From positions 1 to 55,996 of the forward strand of contig JAQUHB010000019.1 of NCBI GenBank assembly GCA_028683835.1: a DNA stretch of 55,996 bases. The letters run 5' to 3'. This stretch comes from Sulfurimonadaceae bacterium (GTDB taxonomy: Bacteria > Campylobacterota > Campylobacteria > Campylobacterales > Sulfurimonadaceae). Each line of letters starts with the position of its first letter. The stretch's first letter is position 1. The notes beneath the pieces are model-generated. The model did no database searches and was not told the DNA's origin. It saw only the letters and a program-made list of their open reading frames with translations. The position numbers were made by a program, and so were the translations under genes. Below are positions 37,094 to 46,084 of the stretch, piece after piece.

Positions 37094-38059
37094 CTAATAT
37101 TTTAATCCGATTTTCTTTAAAGAAGCGTTGATATTTCTAACTTGTTTATTTTTATCTCGGCACCATAAAGGTGCCAAAAGTGAATCATCATCTATTCCAG
37201 CTGTAATCCTCTGAACACTTACATGATGGGGTTTCATGAGAAGAACTTGATTTAAAACATCTAGATATTCCTCTTCATCTATTGGCGTAAACTCACCACG
37301 GGCAAACTCATTTGCCAAAGCTGTTTTTTTCACAACATAAAGCGGATGGTATTTGACTGAATCTATTCCCCATTCGTACGCTTGCTTAGCCGTTTCAAGC
37401 ATCATAGCTCTGTTTTCACCGGGAAGTCCAAAGATAAGATGTCCACAGACGTTTAAACCAGCTTCTTTGGCTTTTAATATCCACTCTTTAACATTTGCGC
37501 TGTTATGGCCGCGATTGATCCGTTCTAATGTTTCATCGTACACAGACTGAATCCCAAACTCTATCCATACCTCTTTTGTCTTGGCAAGTTCTGCTAAATA
37601 ATCAAGAGTCTCTTGAGTGATACTGTCACTTCGTGTACCGATACTAAGTCCTACAACATCATCAAACGATAGCGCTTTTTCATACAAGGCTTTGAGGGTT
37701 GAAAACGGAGCATACGTATTTGTAAATGATTGAAAATAGACCAAAAATTTTTGCGTACCATATGATTTTCTTTGGCGAGTGCTTAAAGCGTTAAACTGTG
37801 TTTCTAACTGTAGGAGCTGCTTTTCTAAAAATGGATTTTCATTGGAAGTAAGATTGAGATGAAACCCTTTGAGAGGTTTGACGGTATCTAAACTTGGACT
37901 AAAAGAGTCGTTTTCGCAAAAGGTGCACCCACCTTTTGCGACAGTTCCATCAATATTCGGGCAGGTAAAACCAGATATCGAAACTGCGGTTTTATGCACT
38001 TTTGTACCGAACTTATCCTGTAAGTATTTTCCAAAGGTGTATATCTGTTTTGCTTCCAT
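37094..38059 (-). CDS. Radical SAM protein, TIGR01212 (YhcC) family
   Basis: A 321-residue protein from the ATG at 38059. The start block IYTFGKYLQDKFGTKVHK is followed by the widely spaced cluster motif CPNIDGTVAKGGCTFC, characteristic of YhcC-like enzymes, and by IEFGIQSVYDETLERINRGHN and GLNVCGHLIFGLPGE. A longer open frame adds ten residues that overlap purF and lack homology, so I use the later ATG, two bases after the purF stop. The substrate is not established. Confidence 0.9.
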   Translation of the reverse strand: MEAKQIYTFGKYLQDKFGTKVHKTAVSISGFTCPNIDGTVAKGGCTFCENDSFSPSLDTVKPLKGFHLNLTSNENPFLEKQLLQLETQFNALSTRQRKSYGTQKFLVYFQSFTNTYAPFSTLKALYEKALSFDDVVGLSIGTRSDSITQETLDYLAELAKTKEVWIEFGIQSVYDETLERINRGHNSANVKEWILKAKEAGLNVCGHLIFGLPGENRAMMLETAKQAYEWGIDSVKYHPLYVVKKTALANEFARGEFTPIDEEEYLDVLNQVLLMKPHHVSVQRITAGIDDDSLLAPLWCRDKNKQVRNINASLKKIGLKY

Positions 38060-38061
38060 AC

Positions 38062-39420
38062 CTAGACTATATACTTCCCTGTGAAACATGCCGTACAGTA
38101 TTTATCTTCACTTGCAGCATTAACACTTCTAAGCAGTGCTTCTTCGCTTAAATAAGCCAAAGAATCTGCTTCTATGAAATCACAAATCTCATCAATAGAC
38201 ATATTTGAAGCAATGAGTTTGTCTTTATCCGGAGTATCTACACCGTAAAAACATGGATCAGTAGTTGGAGGAGAAGAGATACGCATGTGGACTTCCCTCG
38301 CACCTGCATCTTTAAGCATTCTAACAATTCTTCTCGAAGTTGTTCCACGCACAATAGAATCATCCACGACGATGACAGATTTTCCTTTGATAATATCTAT
38401 CATCGGAGAAAGTTTCATCTTTACTTTCAAATCACGCATCTCTTGAGTTGGCTCAATAAATGTACGTCCGATATAGTGATTTCTCATGATACCCATCTCG
38501 TAAGGGATACCGCTTCCTTGAGAATATCCGATAGCTGAGGGCACACCACCATCTGGAACAGGAATAACAATATCTGCATCTACCGGTTTGATTTTTGAGA
38601 GTTCAACCCCCATATTTTTTCTCATTTGGTAAACACTTTGTCCATATACACTTGAATCTGGACGAGCGAAGTAGACATACTCAAAAATACAGTGTTTTGG
38701 AGTTGGTTCAAATACTTTGATACTTTGAGGTGCTTTATCATCTTCAAATATCAAAAGTTCTCCTGGCTCAACATCACGAATATATTTTGCACCGATAAGA
38801 TCAAATGCACAGGTCTCGCTGGCAACTACATAACCGCCATTGCCGATACGACCAAGGCTTAATGGACGAAAACCAAATCTATCACGCATAGCAAACATCT
38901 TTGTACGGCTTAAAAATACAAGAGAAAATGCACCCTCAATACGTTTGACAGCATCGATAATACGCTCAACAAGATGTTCTTGTTCACTTTTTGCAATCAG
39001 GTGGATAAGATTTTCAGTGTCCATAAAAGTTTGAAAAATCGCACCTTTTTTGATTAAAGCATCACGTACTTCTTGTGCATTTGTAAGATTTCCATTATGA
39101 ACTATCGCCATTTCACCAAGATCGTATCTTGCAAAGACAGGTTGTGCATCAAGGATAGAATCATCACCCGCAGTAGAATACCTTGTATGACCTATAGCAT
39201 TTTTGCCTTTAAGTGTTTCAAGTTTTTTCTCATCAAAAACGCTCATAACGAGTCCACGATCTTTGATCGTGTGAAGTTTTGTTCCATCAGCTGACGATAT
39301 TCCAGCAGCTTCTTGACCACGATGCTGAAGTGCATGAAGCGAAAAATAAGCCAATTTAGACGCTTCTTTATGACCAAATATCCCAACTACAGCACACTTT
39401 TCATTCATATTTTCAAGCAA
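38062..39420 (-). CDS. purF: Amidophosphoribosyltransferase
   Basis: The first committed step of purine synthesis: PRPP plus glutamine to phosphoribosylamine. The catalytic cysteine follows a short propeptide (NEK-CAVVGIFGH), which must be removed. The N-terminal Ntn glutaminase has GHTRYSTAGDD and NGNLTNAQ; the PRTase loop is VIVVDDSIVRGTTSRR. The C-terminal YCTACFTGKY suggests the Bacillus-type iron-sulfur form. The start is uncertain: TTG at 39420 has GAGGA at good spacing, whereas the ATG at 39408 has none; both give a plausible propeptide. Confidence 0.95.
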   Translation of the reverse strand: MLENMNEKCAVVGIFGHKEASKLAYFSLHALQHRGQEAAGISSADGTKLHTIKDRGLVMSVFDEKKLETLKGKNAIGHTRYSTAGDDSILDAQPVFARYDLGEMAIVHNGNLTNAQEVRDALIKKGAIFQTFMDTENLIHLIAKSEQEHLVERIIDAVKRIEGAFSLVFLSRTKMFAMRDRFGFRPLSLGRIGNGGYVVASETCAFDLIGAKYIRDVEPGELLIFEDDKAPQSIKVFEPTPKHCIFEYVYFARPDSSVYGQSVYQMRKNMGVELSKIKPVDADIVIPVPDGGVPSAIGYSQGSGIPYEMGIMRNHYIGRTFIEPTQEMRDLKVKMKLSPMIDIIKGKSVIVVDDSIVRGTTSRRIVRMLKDAGAREVHMRISSPPTTDPCFYGVDTPDKDKLIASNMSIDEICDFIEADSLAYLSEEALLRSVNAASEDKYCTACFTGKYIV

Positions 39421-39465
39421 GATACAATCCTCGTAAATCTAAAATAATTCTATTTGCGAATTCTA

Positions 39466-39492
39466 CTAAAAAAGAGCTAAAAGAGCCCTTTT
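39466..39492 (-). terminator. Intrinsic terminator of dapB
   Basis: On the minus strand AAAAGGGC-TCTTTTA-GCTCTTTTTT forms an 8-bp stem with one G-T pair and a T-run, ten bases after the dapB stop and before purF. Confidence 0.65.
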
Positions 39493-39501
39493 CAATTTTA
39501 A

Positions 39502-40269
39502 CTACAATTCCAAACAATCAGCAATACTATATAAGCCCTCAGGTTTATTTACAAGCCATTTTGCAGCGCGAAGAGCACCCTTACTAAAAGTATTTCTACT
39601 GGTCGCTGTGTGATTTAGTTCAATAAACTCTCCATCATTATAAAAACCTACGGTATGGCGTCCAACGATATCACCTCCACGTAAGGCCATAACCGCTATC
39701 TCATCTTTTGTTCTCTCGCCGATATTGCCATTTCTTCCGCTTACTCTGACTTTATCAAGATCCAGACCTCTTCCATCAGCCGCTGAATGAGCCAATGTAA
39801 GTGCTGTTCCACTTGGAGCATCTTTTTTGTGTCTATGGTGCTGTTCAATTATCTCTATATCAAAACCTTCTAAAGTTGCAGATGCGATATGCACAAGTTT
39901 ACTCAAGAGGGCAACCCCAAGAGACATATTTGTGGCGTACAAAATAGGCATCATTTCGCTTGCATCTTTGAGAAGATTCATTTGATGAAGATCTAAACCT
40001 GTCGTTCCAATAACTAAAGGTTTTGGAGTTTTTACAGCTTCTTCTAGAAGAACTTGACACGCCTCAGGAAGAGAAAAATCTATAACGATGTCACAAGCAT
40101 TTAAAAATGTATGCATATCATTTGTAACCAAAACTGATGGATCAATAGAAAAATCTAGATTTTCTCTTACATACACCGTCGAAAGTGAAATATTCTCTTC
40201 TTGTTTTAAATCTTCTATCAACAAACGGCCAACTCTTCCACTCGCTCCAAAAACTCCAACTTTAATCAT
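39502..40269 (-). CDS. dapB: 4-Hydroxy-tetrahydrodipicolinate reductase
   Basis: An NAD(P)H-dependent step of the lysine/diaminopimelate pathway. 255 residues: [10 protein letters not shown] near residue 9 for the nucleotide, [11 protein letters not shown] near 107, the catalytic [16 protein letters not shown] near 151 (His pair and the KKDAPSGT signature), and [15 protein letters not shown] near 202. It is separated from purF by a terminator and from trxB by 101 bases in which I see nothing clear. Confidence 0.96.
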   Translation of the reverse strand: MIKVGVFGASGRVGRLLIEDLKQEENISLSTVYVRENLDFSIDPSVLVTNDMHTFLNACDIVIDFSLPEACQVLLEEAVKTPKPLVIGTTGLDLHQMNLLKDASEMMPILYATNMSLGVALLSKLVHIASATLEGFDIEIIEQHHRHKKDAPSGTALTLAHSAADGRGLDLDKVRVSGRNGNIGERTKDEIAVMALRGGDIVGRHTVGFYNDGEFIELNHTATSRNTFSKGALRAAKWLVNKPEGLYSIADCLEL

Positions 40270-40370
40270 TACATATCTTCCTTAATTTTATTTCATAAAA
40301 TGAACAAAGTCCATCTGACTATGCCAACGCCAAGTTTTTTTCAGCAGAAAGCTCATTTACTTATACGGTT

Positions 40371-41327
40371 TTAGTGATTTAATTTTTCATCTACATAAGA
40401 GATTGCTTTTAGTGCTGCTACTGCACCATCTCCCGCCGCACATACAACTTGCTTTGGTGCTTCTATTCTGATATCACCTGCTGCAAAAAGACCCGCAATA
40501 GAAGTTCTCATACTAAGATCGACTATAACTTCTCCGGCATTGTTAAGCTCACAAAGAAAATTACCATCTTCTTGCATTAAAACTTGATTATTGACATTAT
40601 TTCCAACAAAAGTAAAAACTCCCGGAACACTGATCTCACGTACTTCTTTTTCTTTGTTAATAACTCTTATCCCTGTAACACCCATTGCATCGCCGTATAC
40701 TTCTTCTGGTGCAGAGTTTAGTACAAGTTCGATATTTTCTGTCGATTTCACACGTGTGACTGTATTTGGAGAAGCACGAAAGGTGTCACGACGATGAATC
40801 AGATACACTTTTTTACAGATTTTCGCAAGGTAGATTGCTTCTTCCAGAGCTGTATCACCGCCACCCACAACAGCAACTTCTTTGCCCTTATAAAAAAATC
40901 CGTCACAAGTAGCACAAGTACTTACACCGCGACCAAAAAACTTATCTTCACCAACAAATCCCGCACGTTTTGGAGTTGAACCAGTACATACAATAACACT
41001 GTATGCTTCTTGAAACTTCCCATCACTTGTGTGAATTAAAAAGTTTCCGTTCTCATTTTTAGAGACACGATTTACCTCTGACATCTCATGTTTTAAACCA
41101 AACTTTTGGCATTGTTCTGGCCACGGAATCATCAAATCCATTCCAGTGATCTCACCAGTAACGCCAGGATAGTTTTCAATTTCACTACTTTGGGTGATCT
41201 GCCCTCCAGGCATCCCTTTTTCATACATAATCACATTTTCTAAACCGCCGCGAGTCGCATAAAGTCCAGCCGTAAGTCCAGCAGGTCCACCACCAATAAT
41301 TGCACAATCTAATATAACATTTTCCAT
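40371..41327 (-). CDS. trxB: Thioredoxin reductase
   Basis: A low-molecular-weight FAD/NADPH enzyme that reduces thioredoxin; 318 residues. The FAD motif [17 protein letters not shown] is near residue 13, the redox pair is in [13 protein letters not shown] (CATC, about residues 136-142), the NADPH motif is [12 protein letters not shown], and the C-terminal FAD contact is GLFAAGDIR. It follows a small unrecognised gene whose stop abuts its start, and trxA lies upstream in the same direction, so one trx operon with two inserted genes is likely. Confidence 0.96.
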   Translation of the reverse strand: MENVILDCAIIGGGPAGLTAGLYATRGGLENVIMYEKGMPGGQITQSSEIENYPGVTGEITGMDLMIPWPEQCQKFGLKHEMSEVNRVSKNENGNFLIHTSDGKFQEAYSVIVCTGSTPKRAGFVGEDKFFGRGVSTCATCDGFFYKGKEVAVVGGGDTALEEAIYLAKICKKVYLIHRRDTFRASPNTVTRVKSTENIELVLNSAPEEVYGDAMGVTGIRVINKEKEVREISVPGVFTFVGNNVNNQVLMQEDGNFLCELNNAGEVIVDLSMRTSIAGLFAAGDIRIEAPKQVVCAAGDGAVAALKAISYVDEKLNH

Positions 41328-41669
41328 CTATAGCTCTTTTATTTCGGTATTTATTTGATTTAATATATCAAGATTTTGTATCATACTATCTTGTTTATAA
41401 AGACTCTCTTTGACTTTTTTTATAATCAAAATAGATGGAGAATTATAGATATTGGATCTCTGAATAAATTTTAGATTCATATTTGTATCTGAGCCTAGAA
41501 AAATAATGCTTGGAGTGTTGTCAAAACTATTTTGATGAAAATCAATAGCAAAAACTTTATATTTGGCATCTATACGCGCGAGTTCTTCTTGTGTATTAGC
41601 ATCTTTAGAACTGAACATAGTGATAAGATATTTTTGCTCGCTTAGTTTAAAAATATCATTTTTTTTCAT
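41328..41669 (-). CDS. Unrecognised protein in the trx operon
   Basis: A 113-residue product from the ATG at 41669; its stop is directly followed by the trxB ATG. Segments YLITMFSSKDANTQEEL, KVFAIDFHQN, TPSIIFLG and PSILIIKK have the alternating strand-helix rhythm of a thioredoxin-like fold, but there is no CXXC and I do not recognise a family. It overlaps the 52-residue gene before it by 14 bases. The context suggests a thioredoxin-related or redox-linked role; this is inference only. Confidence 0.65.
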   Translation of the reverse strand: MKKNDIFKLSEQKYLITMFSSKDANTQEELARIDAKYKVFAIDFHQNSFDNTPSIIFLGSDTNMNLKFIQRSNIYNSPSILIIKKVKESLYKQDSMIQNLDILNQINTEIKEL

Positions 41670-41814
41670 AGAAAGTCCACTCACTAAAATTGATAAACTT
41701 ATACTCTGAAAACTTGTAGTTGAAGTATGCAAATGCACTAGCTATGAGTGCCACACGAAAAAGAGAAGTAAATACAGTGGTGACTCTAAAAAGGCTTTTG
41801 CCCTCTTTGGCCAT
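41656..41814 (-). CDS. Short single-helix membrane protein (52 aa)
   Basis: An ORF of 52 codons that a 60-codon cut-off would miss. It begins at the ATG at 41814, 13 bases after trxA. The N-terminus MAKEGKSLFR is basic, residues about 11-31 are a hydrophobic helix (VTTVFTSLFRVALIASAFAY), and the tail FNYKFSEYKFINFSEWTF is aromatic and ends EKK. The aromatic-rich tail argues against a random frame. The ribosome site is weak (AGGG). It overlaps the next gene by 14 bases. No family is recognised. Confidence 0.55.
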   Translation of the reverse strand: MAKEGKSLFRVTTVFTSLFRVALIASAFAYFNYKFSEYKFINFSEWTFYEKK

Positions 41815-41827
41815 CACTGCGCCCTAA

Positions 41828-42145
41828 TTATAATAGAGAGTTTAGTTTATCTTGGAATGCTTGTTTTGAAGCGGCTCCAACCATTTGTTCTACCATCTCG
41901 CCATTTTTGAAAAATAAAATAGTCGGGATTGAACGGATACCAAATTTCACAGCAATATCTTGCTCTTCATCAGTGTTTACTTTACAGATTTTTGCTTTTC
42001 CGTCAAAATCTGCAGCCAGCTCTTCAATAACTGGAGCAATCATACGGCAAGGTCCACACCAAGGAGCCCAGAAGTCTACCAATGCAACGCCTTCGTTAAT
42101 CGTTTCTTCAAAATTTGCTGAAGTTAATTCGATGTATTTTCCCAT
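41828..42145 (-). CDS. trxA: Thioredoxin
   Basis: A 105-residue dithiol reductant. VALVDFWAPWCGPCRMIAPV holds the WCGPC active site (about residues 30-34). The cis-proline strand IRSIPTILFFKNGEMV and the closing helix are present. The ATG is preceded by AAGGAATG. It is first in the probable trxA-(52 aa)-(113 aa)-trxB operon, with a TATAAT box at 42181-42186 on the minus strand. Confidence 0.97.
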   Translation of the reverse strand: MGKYIELTSANFEETINEGVALVDFWAPWCGPCRMIAPVIEELAADFDGKAKICKVNTDEEQDIAVKFGIRSIPTILFFKNGEMVEQMVGAASKQAFQDKLNSLL

Positions 42146-42180
42146 GGTTTACATTCCTTTTTTTGTTTATATAGTCGAGT

Positions 42181-42186
42181 ATTATA
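42181..42186 (-). promoter_or_regulatory. -10 box of trxA operon
   Basis: TATAAT on the minus strand in TTGTATAATACTCG, about 36 bases before the trxA ATG. Confidence 0.5.
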
Positions 42187-42333
42187 CAAATGATATCTTT
42201 AAACTCTCTTATAATCTGAATGCTAATACTCTTTTCTTAAATTTCATGTTTTGGTATTTGAAGAAGAAAGCAAGTTTTCTCATTTGAACTTTCCACTTTT
42301 ATAGACCAAAAAAATTATTTTTCGATAATTCTT

Positions 42334-42591
42334 TTACTCATAACCATCTGTTTTTAGTTTCACTTGCACAGCAAGTTCATTGTTAAATCTTTTCAATTTT
42401 CTCTGATAATATGCCATTATGGAGATAATAAATCCTAGTAAAATGAGAATTTTTAAAACGAAACTATACTCTGTACCTATTTTATATCTCGTGAGTCTCC
42501 AACTGTTGATAATGTTTTTTATCTGTTGAGGAGGAATGTTCCCAAATTGTTCCGCTGTCAGGCTTTTGTTCACAGAAAGGATTCTAGTTTG
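42334..42591 (-). pseudogene. Remnant of a periplasmic-sensing signal transducer
   Basis: An open stretch (after a TAG, to TAA) that reads ILSVNKSLTAEQFGNIPPQQ, then a WRLTRYKIGTEYSFVLKIL block, one transmembrane helix (ILILLGFIISIMAYYQ) and RKLKRFNNELAVQVKL, and then stops. This is the junction between a solute-binding-type (SBP_bac_3) sensor domain, the membrane helix and the start of a coiled coil in sensor kinases or GGDEF proteins. The sensor domain before it and all output domains after it are missing. The first possible start is the GTG at 42573, inside the domain. I read it as a decayed fragment. No output-domain sequence is seen in 42146-42333. Confidence 0.6.
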
Positions 42592-42607
42592 CTACTACAA
42601 TATCAGC

Positions 42608-42700
42608 TTATTCGATAAGTTCTACTTTGCACGTACTTTGACCGATCTCAATTGAGTCTGGCTCAAATACAACTTCTAAAAAGTGATATTTTCTATAATC
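42608..42700 (-). pseudogene. Short coding-like tail, possible remnant
   Basis: 31 open codons with no start codon end at a TAA and read FLEVVFEPDSIEIGQSTCK then VELIE. They overlap the last bases of yraN in another frame. The composition looks protein-like, but the piece is too short to name. It sits next to the sensor remnant, which supports a local decay zone. Confidence 0.25.
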
Positions 42701-43005
42701 TCAACATTTGTTGGAGTGACGATAATTGCGTCATACATGTAAGCTGATTTTACACCATTCTTTTTAAGATAGATGTCACCGGTTTTTAGAAGTTTTCGCA
42801 TCTTTGTGAGTGTAATATTTTGTACGGCGAGTTCATACTCTTCTGCACTTTTCACTTCGACGAAATGCAAAACCTCATCTTTAAATGCAATGATATCGAT
42901 CTCACCAAATCTGGAATAAAAGTTTCGCTCGACTACTTGATAACCATTTTCAAGAAGATACTTGCAAGCTTTTGACTCTGCTATATCCCCTTTTGCTCTA
43001 CTCAT
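42676..43005 (-). CDS. yraN: YraN family (UPF0102) nuclease-fold protein
   Basis: 109 residues with the PD-(D/E)XK-like core of the family: GDIAESKACKYLLENGYQVVERNF, then the acidic SRFGEIDIIAFKDEVLHFVEVKS segment (putative Glu, Asp and EXK catalytic residues) and a closing YDAIIVTPTNVEII strand. Often linked to Holliday-junction or DNA repair roles, not proven. Its ATG overlaps the stop of the molybdopterin oxidoreductase gene in ATGA. In C. jejuni, as I recall, it lies between trxA and hom. Confidence 0.88.
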   Translation of the reverse strand: MSRAKGDIAESKACKYLLENGYQVVERNFYSRFGEIDIIAFKDEVLHFVEVKSAEEYELAVQNITLTKMRKLLKTGDIYLKKNGVKSAYMYDAIIVTPTNVEIIENITF

Positions 43006-45083
43006 ACGACTGGAACTATCTCAACTTTTATGGATTTAAAAGCAGCAGTTAAAATCAGCTCATCACTCTTGTCTCCAAAGAGATTATTGATCTTTGACCT
43101 TGCATGATGAAAAGTACAAAAAAGCGTTTTAGGTTGTACTTTTTCTGTAAACTCTACGGTAAGAGGAGTTGTTTCTCCGTTTTCTGATTTGAGTATGACC
43201 GTAGCTGTTGGAAAATCTGCCTTATCACCTTCAAATACCAAAAGAACATCTTCATCATAACGTTTGTTCAGTTTCTCGCTTCTCGAAGTCTGAGCCGCAT
43301 TATTATAGTGAGCAATCGTTCTTCCCGTTGTAAGATGATAACCTGTGAGATCTTTTTCCAAGATCTCCTGAACCATCCCACGGAGCTTATACTGATGATA
43401 ATGAAACTCTCCGAGACCATCATCCGTTCTAAAATCCAACTGATGCAAAATTGGTGTATCTTCAGTATGAACCGGCCACTGTAAGCCCCTTTTTCTATGA
43501 CGCTCAAGACGGATATAAGAAGCTCCACTAAAACGGCGATATGCCACTTCACGAACCTCATCCCAAACATCATTTGAGCTTTTATAGCTAGCCGTTCCGC
43601 CCATCTTATTATCTAGTATTTGTAAGACTTCCCAATCGTCTGGAAGATCAGATTTGACAAGCGGCTGTGAAAGATGCAGACGGCGCATCGCATTGACATA
43701 CACGCCAGTTTTTTCATACGCTGACTTTACACCCACGACGATATCCGCACGTTGTGCGACGTCTGTCATAAAAAGTTCCTGAACAAAAAGAAGTTCAAGA
43801 TTTTCAAACGCTTTATCGACTTTGTTAAGATTTGGATGGATATGTGTCAAATCTTCTCCGATATTGAGTACTGCTTTTATGCGGTGTTCAAGCATCTCAT
43901 CAACAAGTTGCGGTGTCATCAGACCTATCTCTTTAGGCGTCTGGTAATCAGGATCATAATACGGAAGCATCCCCATATCGCACGTTCCTTGGACATTGTT
44001 CTGTCCGCGAAGCGGCATAAGCCCAGCTCCCGGCTTGCCGATATTGCCCGTCATGAGAGCCAAATGTGTTATCGCCATAACAGCGTATGAACCATCTAAA
44101 TGCTCAGTAATTCCAAGTCCCCAGAATATCATTGATTTTTTGAGCGCGTATTCTCGGGCGATTTTTGGAATCATTTTTGAGAGATATTCATACCCCTCAA
44201 TCTCTTCAAAATACTTGGGATTTGCGTATGGGTCATTTAAAATCTTCGCTTTAAAATCCAAAAATCCTTTTGTACGTTCAGCTATAAAACTCTCATCATA
44301 AAGCTCTTCATCGATGATTGTAAAGGCAAGCATATTTAAGATCAAAAGATTTGCTTCATGAGGCATAATAGCTTTATATTTTGCAAAGCGGTGAAGTTTT
44401 ATCTCACGTACATCAAAAACAGCAAGATTGTCATGTTCACGTGCAACATCTAAAATACGATTAGAGATAATCGGGTGAGCTTCAGTCGTATTCGAACCGA
44501 TAACGATCATAAATTCGCAGTTGTAAATATCATTATAAGGGTTTGTAGCAGCACCTTCACCGATAGTCGTTCTCATCCCTTTGAGACTAGGAGAGTGACA
44601 AACTCTAGCACAGTTATCCACATGTGGGGAGTTTAAAGTATGACGGGTAAATTTTTGAAACAAGTAAGAACTCTCACATGAAGTCCTAGCTCCTCCAATA
44701 GAGCAGACACTTTTCTCTCCATACTCTTTTTGGATTGATTTTAGTTTCATAGCCACGGCAGTTGTTGCCGCGTCAAGAGTTGTCTCATACCAAGTCTCAT
44801 CCAAGTCTATTAAAGTAGAATCTACACACTCTTTAATCTCTGGATTTTTTACCAAAAATGATTTACGGATACGCGGAATTTTCAGTCGATCTAGTGAATC
44901 AACAAAGTCAAAACCATATTTGCCCTTGATACAAAGTTTTCCTTGAGAAACCACACCATCTGGATGAGCAAAAATACTCTCAATCTTGTTAGTTGTAACA
45001 TTCACATTTGCCGCAATATCACAACCGACTCCACAGTAAGTACAAACACTGTCTATTATCTCAATATTTTCCATCCCACTCAT
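43002..45083 (-). CDS. Molybdopterin oxidoreductase, formate dehydrogenase-like
   Basis: 693 residues. The N-terminal CTYCGVGCDIAANV and GKLCIKGKYG give one [4Fe-4S] cluster; the Mo/W bis-pterin domain follows. NCARVCHSPSLKGM near residue 155 has cysteine where E. coli FdhF has selenocysteine and keeps the adjacent His. IFWGLGITEHLDGS, GKPGAGLMPLRGQNNVQG and a C-terminal beta-barrel cofactor domain (YHLTTGRTIAHYNN) fit FdhF/NarB-type enzymes. There is no Tat signal, no extra ferredoxin domain and no partner subunit nearby, so it is cytoplasmic with an unknown electron partner. Two ATGs (45083, 45074) are possible. Assimilatory nitrate reductase is a less likely alternative. Confidence 0.82.
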   Translation of the reverse strand: MSGMENIEIIDSVCTYCGVGCDIAANVNVTTNKIESIFAHPDGVVSQGKLCIKGKYGFDFVDSLDRLKIPRIRKSFLVKNPEIKECVDSTLIDLDETWYETTLDAATTAVAMKLKSIQKEYGEKSVCSIGGARTSCESSYLFQKFTRHTLNSPHVDNCARVCHSPSLKGMRTTIGEGAATNPYNDIYNCEFMIVIGSNTTEAHPIISNRILDVAREHDNLAVFDVREIKLHRFAKYKAIMPHEANLLILNMLAFTIIDEELYDESFIAERTKGFLDFKAKILNDPYANPKYFEEIEGYEYLSKMIPKIAREYALKKSMIFWGLGITEHLDGSYAVMAITHLALMTGNIGKPGAGLMPLRGQNNVQGTCDMGMLPYYDPDYQTPKEIGLMTPQLVDEMLEHRIKAVLNIGEDLTHIHPNLNKVDKAFENLELLFVQELFMTDVAQRADIVVGVKSAYEKTGVYVNAMRRLHLSQPLVKSDLPDDWEVLQILDNKMGGTASYKSSNDVWDEVREVAYRRFSGASYIRLERHRKRGLQWPVHTEDTPILHQLDFRTDDGLGEFHYHQYKLRGMVQEILEKDLTGYHLTTGRTIAHYNNAAQTSRSEKLNKRYDEDVLLVFEGDKADFPTATVILKSENGETTPLTVEFTEKVQPKTLFCTFHHARSKINNLFGDKSDELILTAAFKSIKVEIVPVV

Positions 45084-45358
45084 CCCACTCTTATTTATTT
45101 TTGGAGTGTATACTTTTTTGTCTTAAAAAGTGTGCAAGTAAAGAGAGTAGCTCTTTATTTCAATAAACTCTCAGTCTACACGCTTGGTAATTACTTCAAC
45201 TTTACTTGTTGAAGATGAGAAACGGATACATCCGTCTGTATTTTTACCTTTTCTATAATTCTGGCAAAAAGACAAAAACTGTAATCAACGAAGGCATCGC
45301 CTTTATCGTGAGTTGTTCAACCAAACTAGGAAATTATCCAGATTCAAATCCTATTTTC
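45084..45358. other. Intergenic stretch between SDR and oxidoreductase genes
   Basis: 275 bases with two short hairpins, ACGGAT-AC-ATCCGT (45222-45235) and AAGGC-ATC-GCCTT (45291-45303), and no gene I can support. It holds the upstream region of the oxidoreductase and the 3' end of the SDR transcript. An open frame on the plus strand here has no ribosome site or recognisable domain. Confidence 0.5.
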
Positions 45359-46084
45359 TCATTTATAAAGAGAATCCACAACACTTTGTCTTAAAAAATA
45401 TGGTAGGGTAGCAAGAAGTTTTATGAGAATATAAAATCGAAGGGGAAAAGCGTAGACTCTTTTTTTCTTTTCTATCGCTTTTACTATTTTTTTTGTTCCC
45501 TCTTCAAGAGTCATCAAAAAAGGCATAGAAAAACTATTTTTCTGTGTCAAAGGTGTATCAATAAACCCTGGCAAAATTGTAATCACATCTATACCATGAG
45601 GCTTGTATTTATATGCTATCCCCTCAGCATAAGCATTGAGCGCTCTTTTGGAAGAACTATAGGCAACAGAACTTGGCATAGAGATAAGTGAAGCGAGCGA
45701 AGAAATAAAGACAATAGTTCCACTTTTTTGCTCTTTAAACTTTGGAAGTAAGGGTTCTAAAATAGCGTGATTAGAGAGAAGATTTGTATCATAAAGTCTT
45801 TTAAAATCGTCAAAGGGAGTGACTTCAAGAGAATGTCCTATGGAGATTCCAGCATTTAAAATCACCATATCAACAGAACCTATCTCTTTAATTTTTTCTT
45901 GAAGTATCGCGAAGTCTGTGATATCTACTGCAATAATTTCACTTTTACATGTAAGTGTATTTTGAAGATTTTTAAGTCTTTCTTTATCTCTAGCTAAAAG
46001 GATTAAGTGATTATTTTCTTGGTCATAATGGCGGGCAAGTTCTGCGCCGATGCCACTACTTGCTCCAGTTATTAGTATCTTCAA
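45359..46084 (-). CDS. Short-chain dehydrogenase/reductase
   Basis: A 241-residue Rossmann enzyme: TGASSGIGAELARHYD near residue 6 for NAD(P), NAGISIGHS near 79, the catalytic Ser in IVFISSLASLISM and the YSSSK pair near residues 143-147, then PGFIDTPLT. Substrate unknown. The start codon is TTG at 46084, overlapping the hom stop in TTGA; no ATG is available and the family start is at this place, so coupling to hom is likely. Like the oxidoreductase gene, it lies between yraN and hom, where I recall no gene in C. jejuni. Confidence 0.87.
   Translation of the reverse strand: MKILITGASSGIGAELARHYDQENNHLILLARDKERLKNLQNTLTCKSEIIAVDITDFAILQEKIKEIGSVDMVILNAGISIGHSLEVTPFDDFKRLYDTNLLSNHAILEPLLPKFKEQKSGTIVFISSLASLISMPSSVAYSSSKRALNAYAEGIAYKYKPHGIDVITILPGFIDTPLTQKNSFSMPFLMTLEEGTKKIVKAIEKKKRVYAFPLRFYILIKLLATLPYFLRQSVVDSLYK
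45944..45955. repeat. Dispersed palindrome, copy 5 (TTTACATGTAAG)
   Basis: Eleven of twelve bases fit. It lies inside the SDR gene and is read as Leu-Thr-Cys-Lys. Confidence 0.65.

Noticed and set aside
45206-45394. 62-codon plus-strand frame overlapping the SDR 3' end
   Set aside because: No ribosome site, no recognisable domain, and about half lies antisense to the SDR gene or its 3' end.
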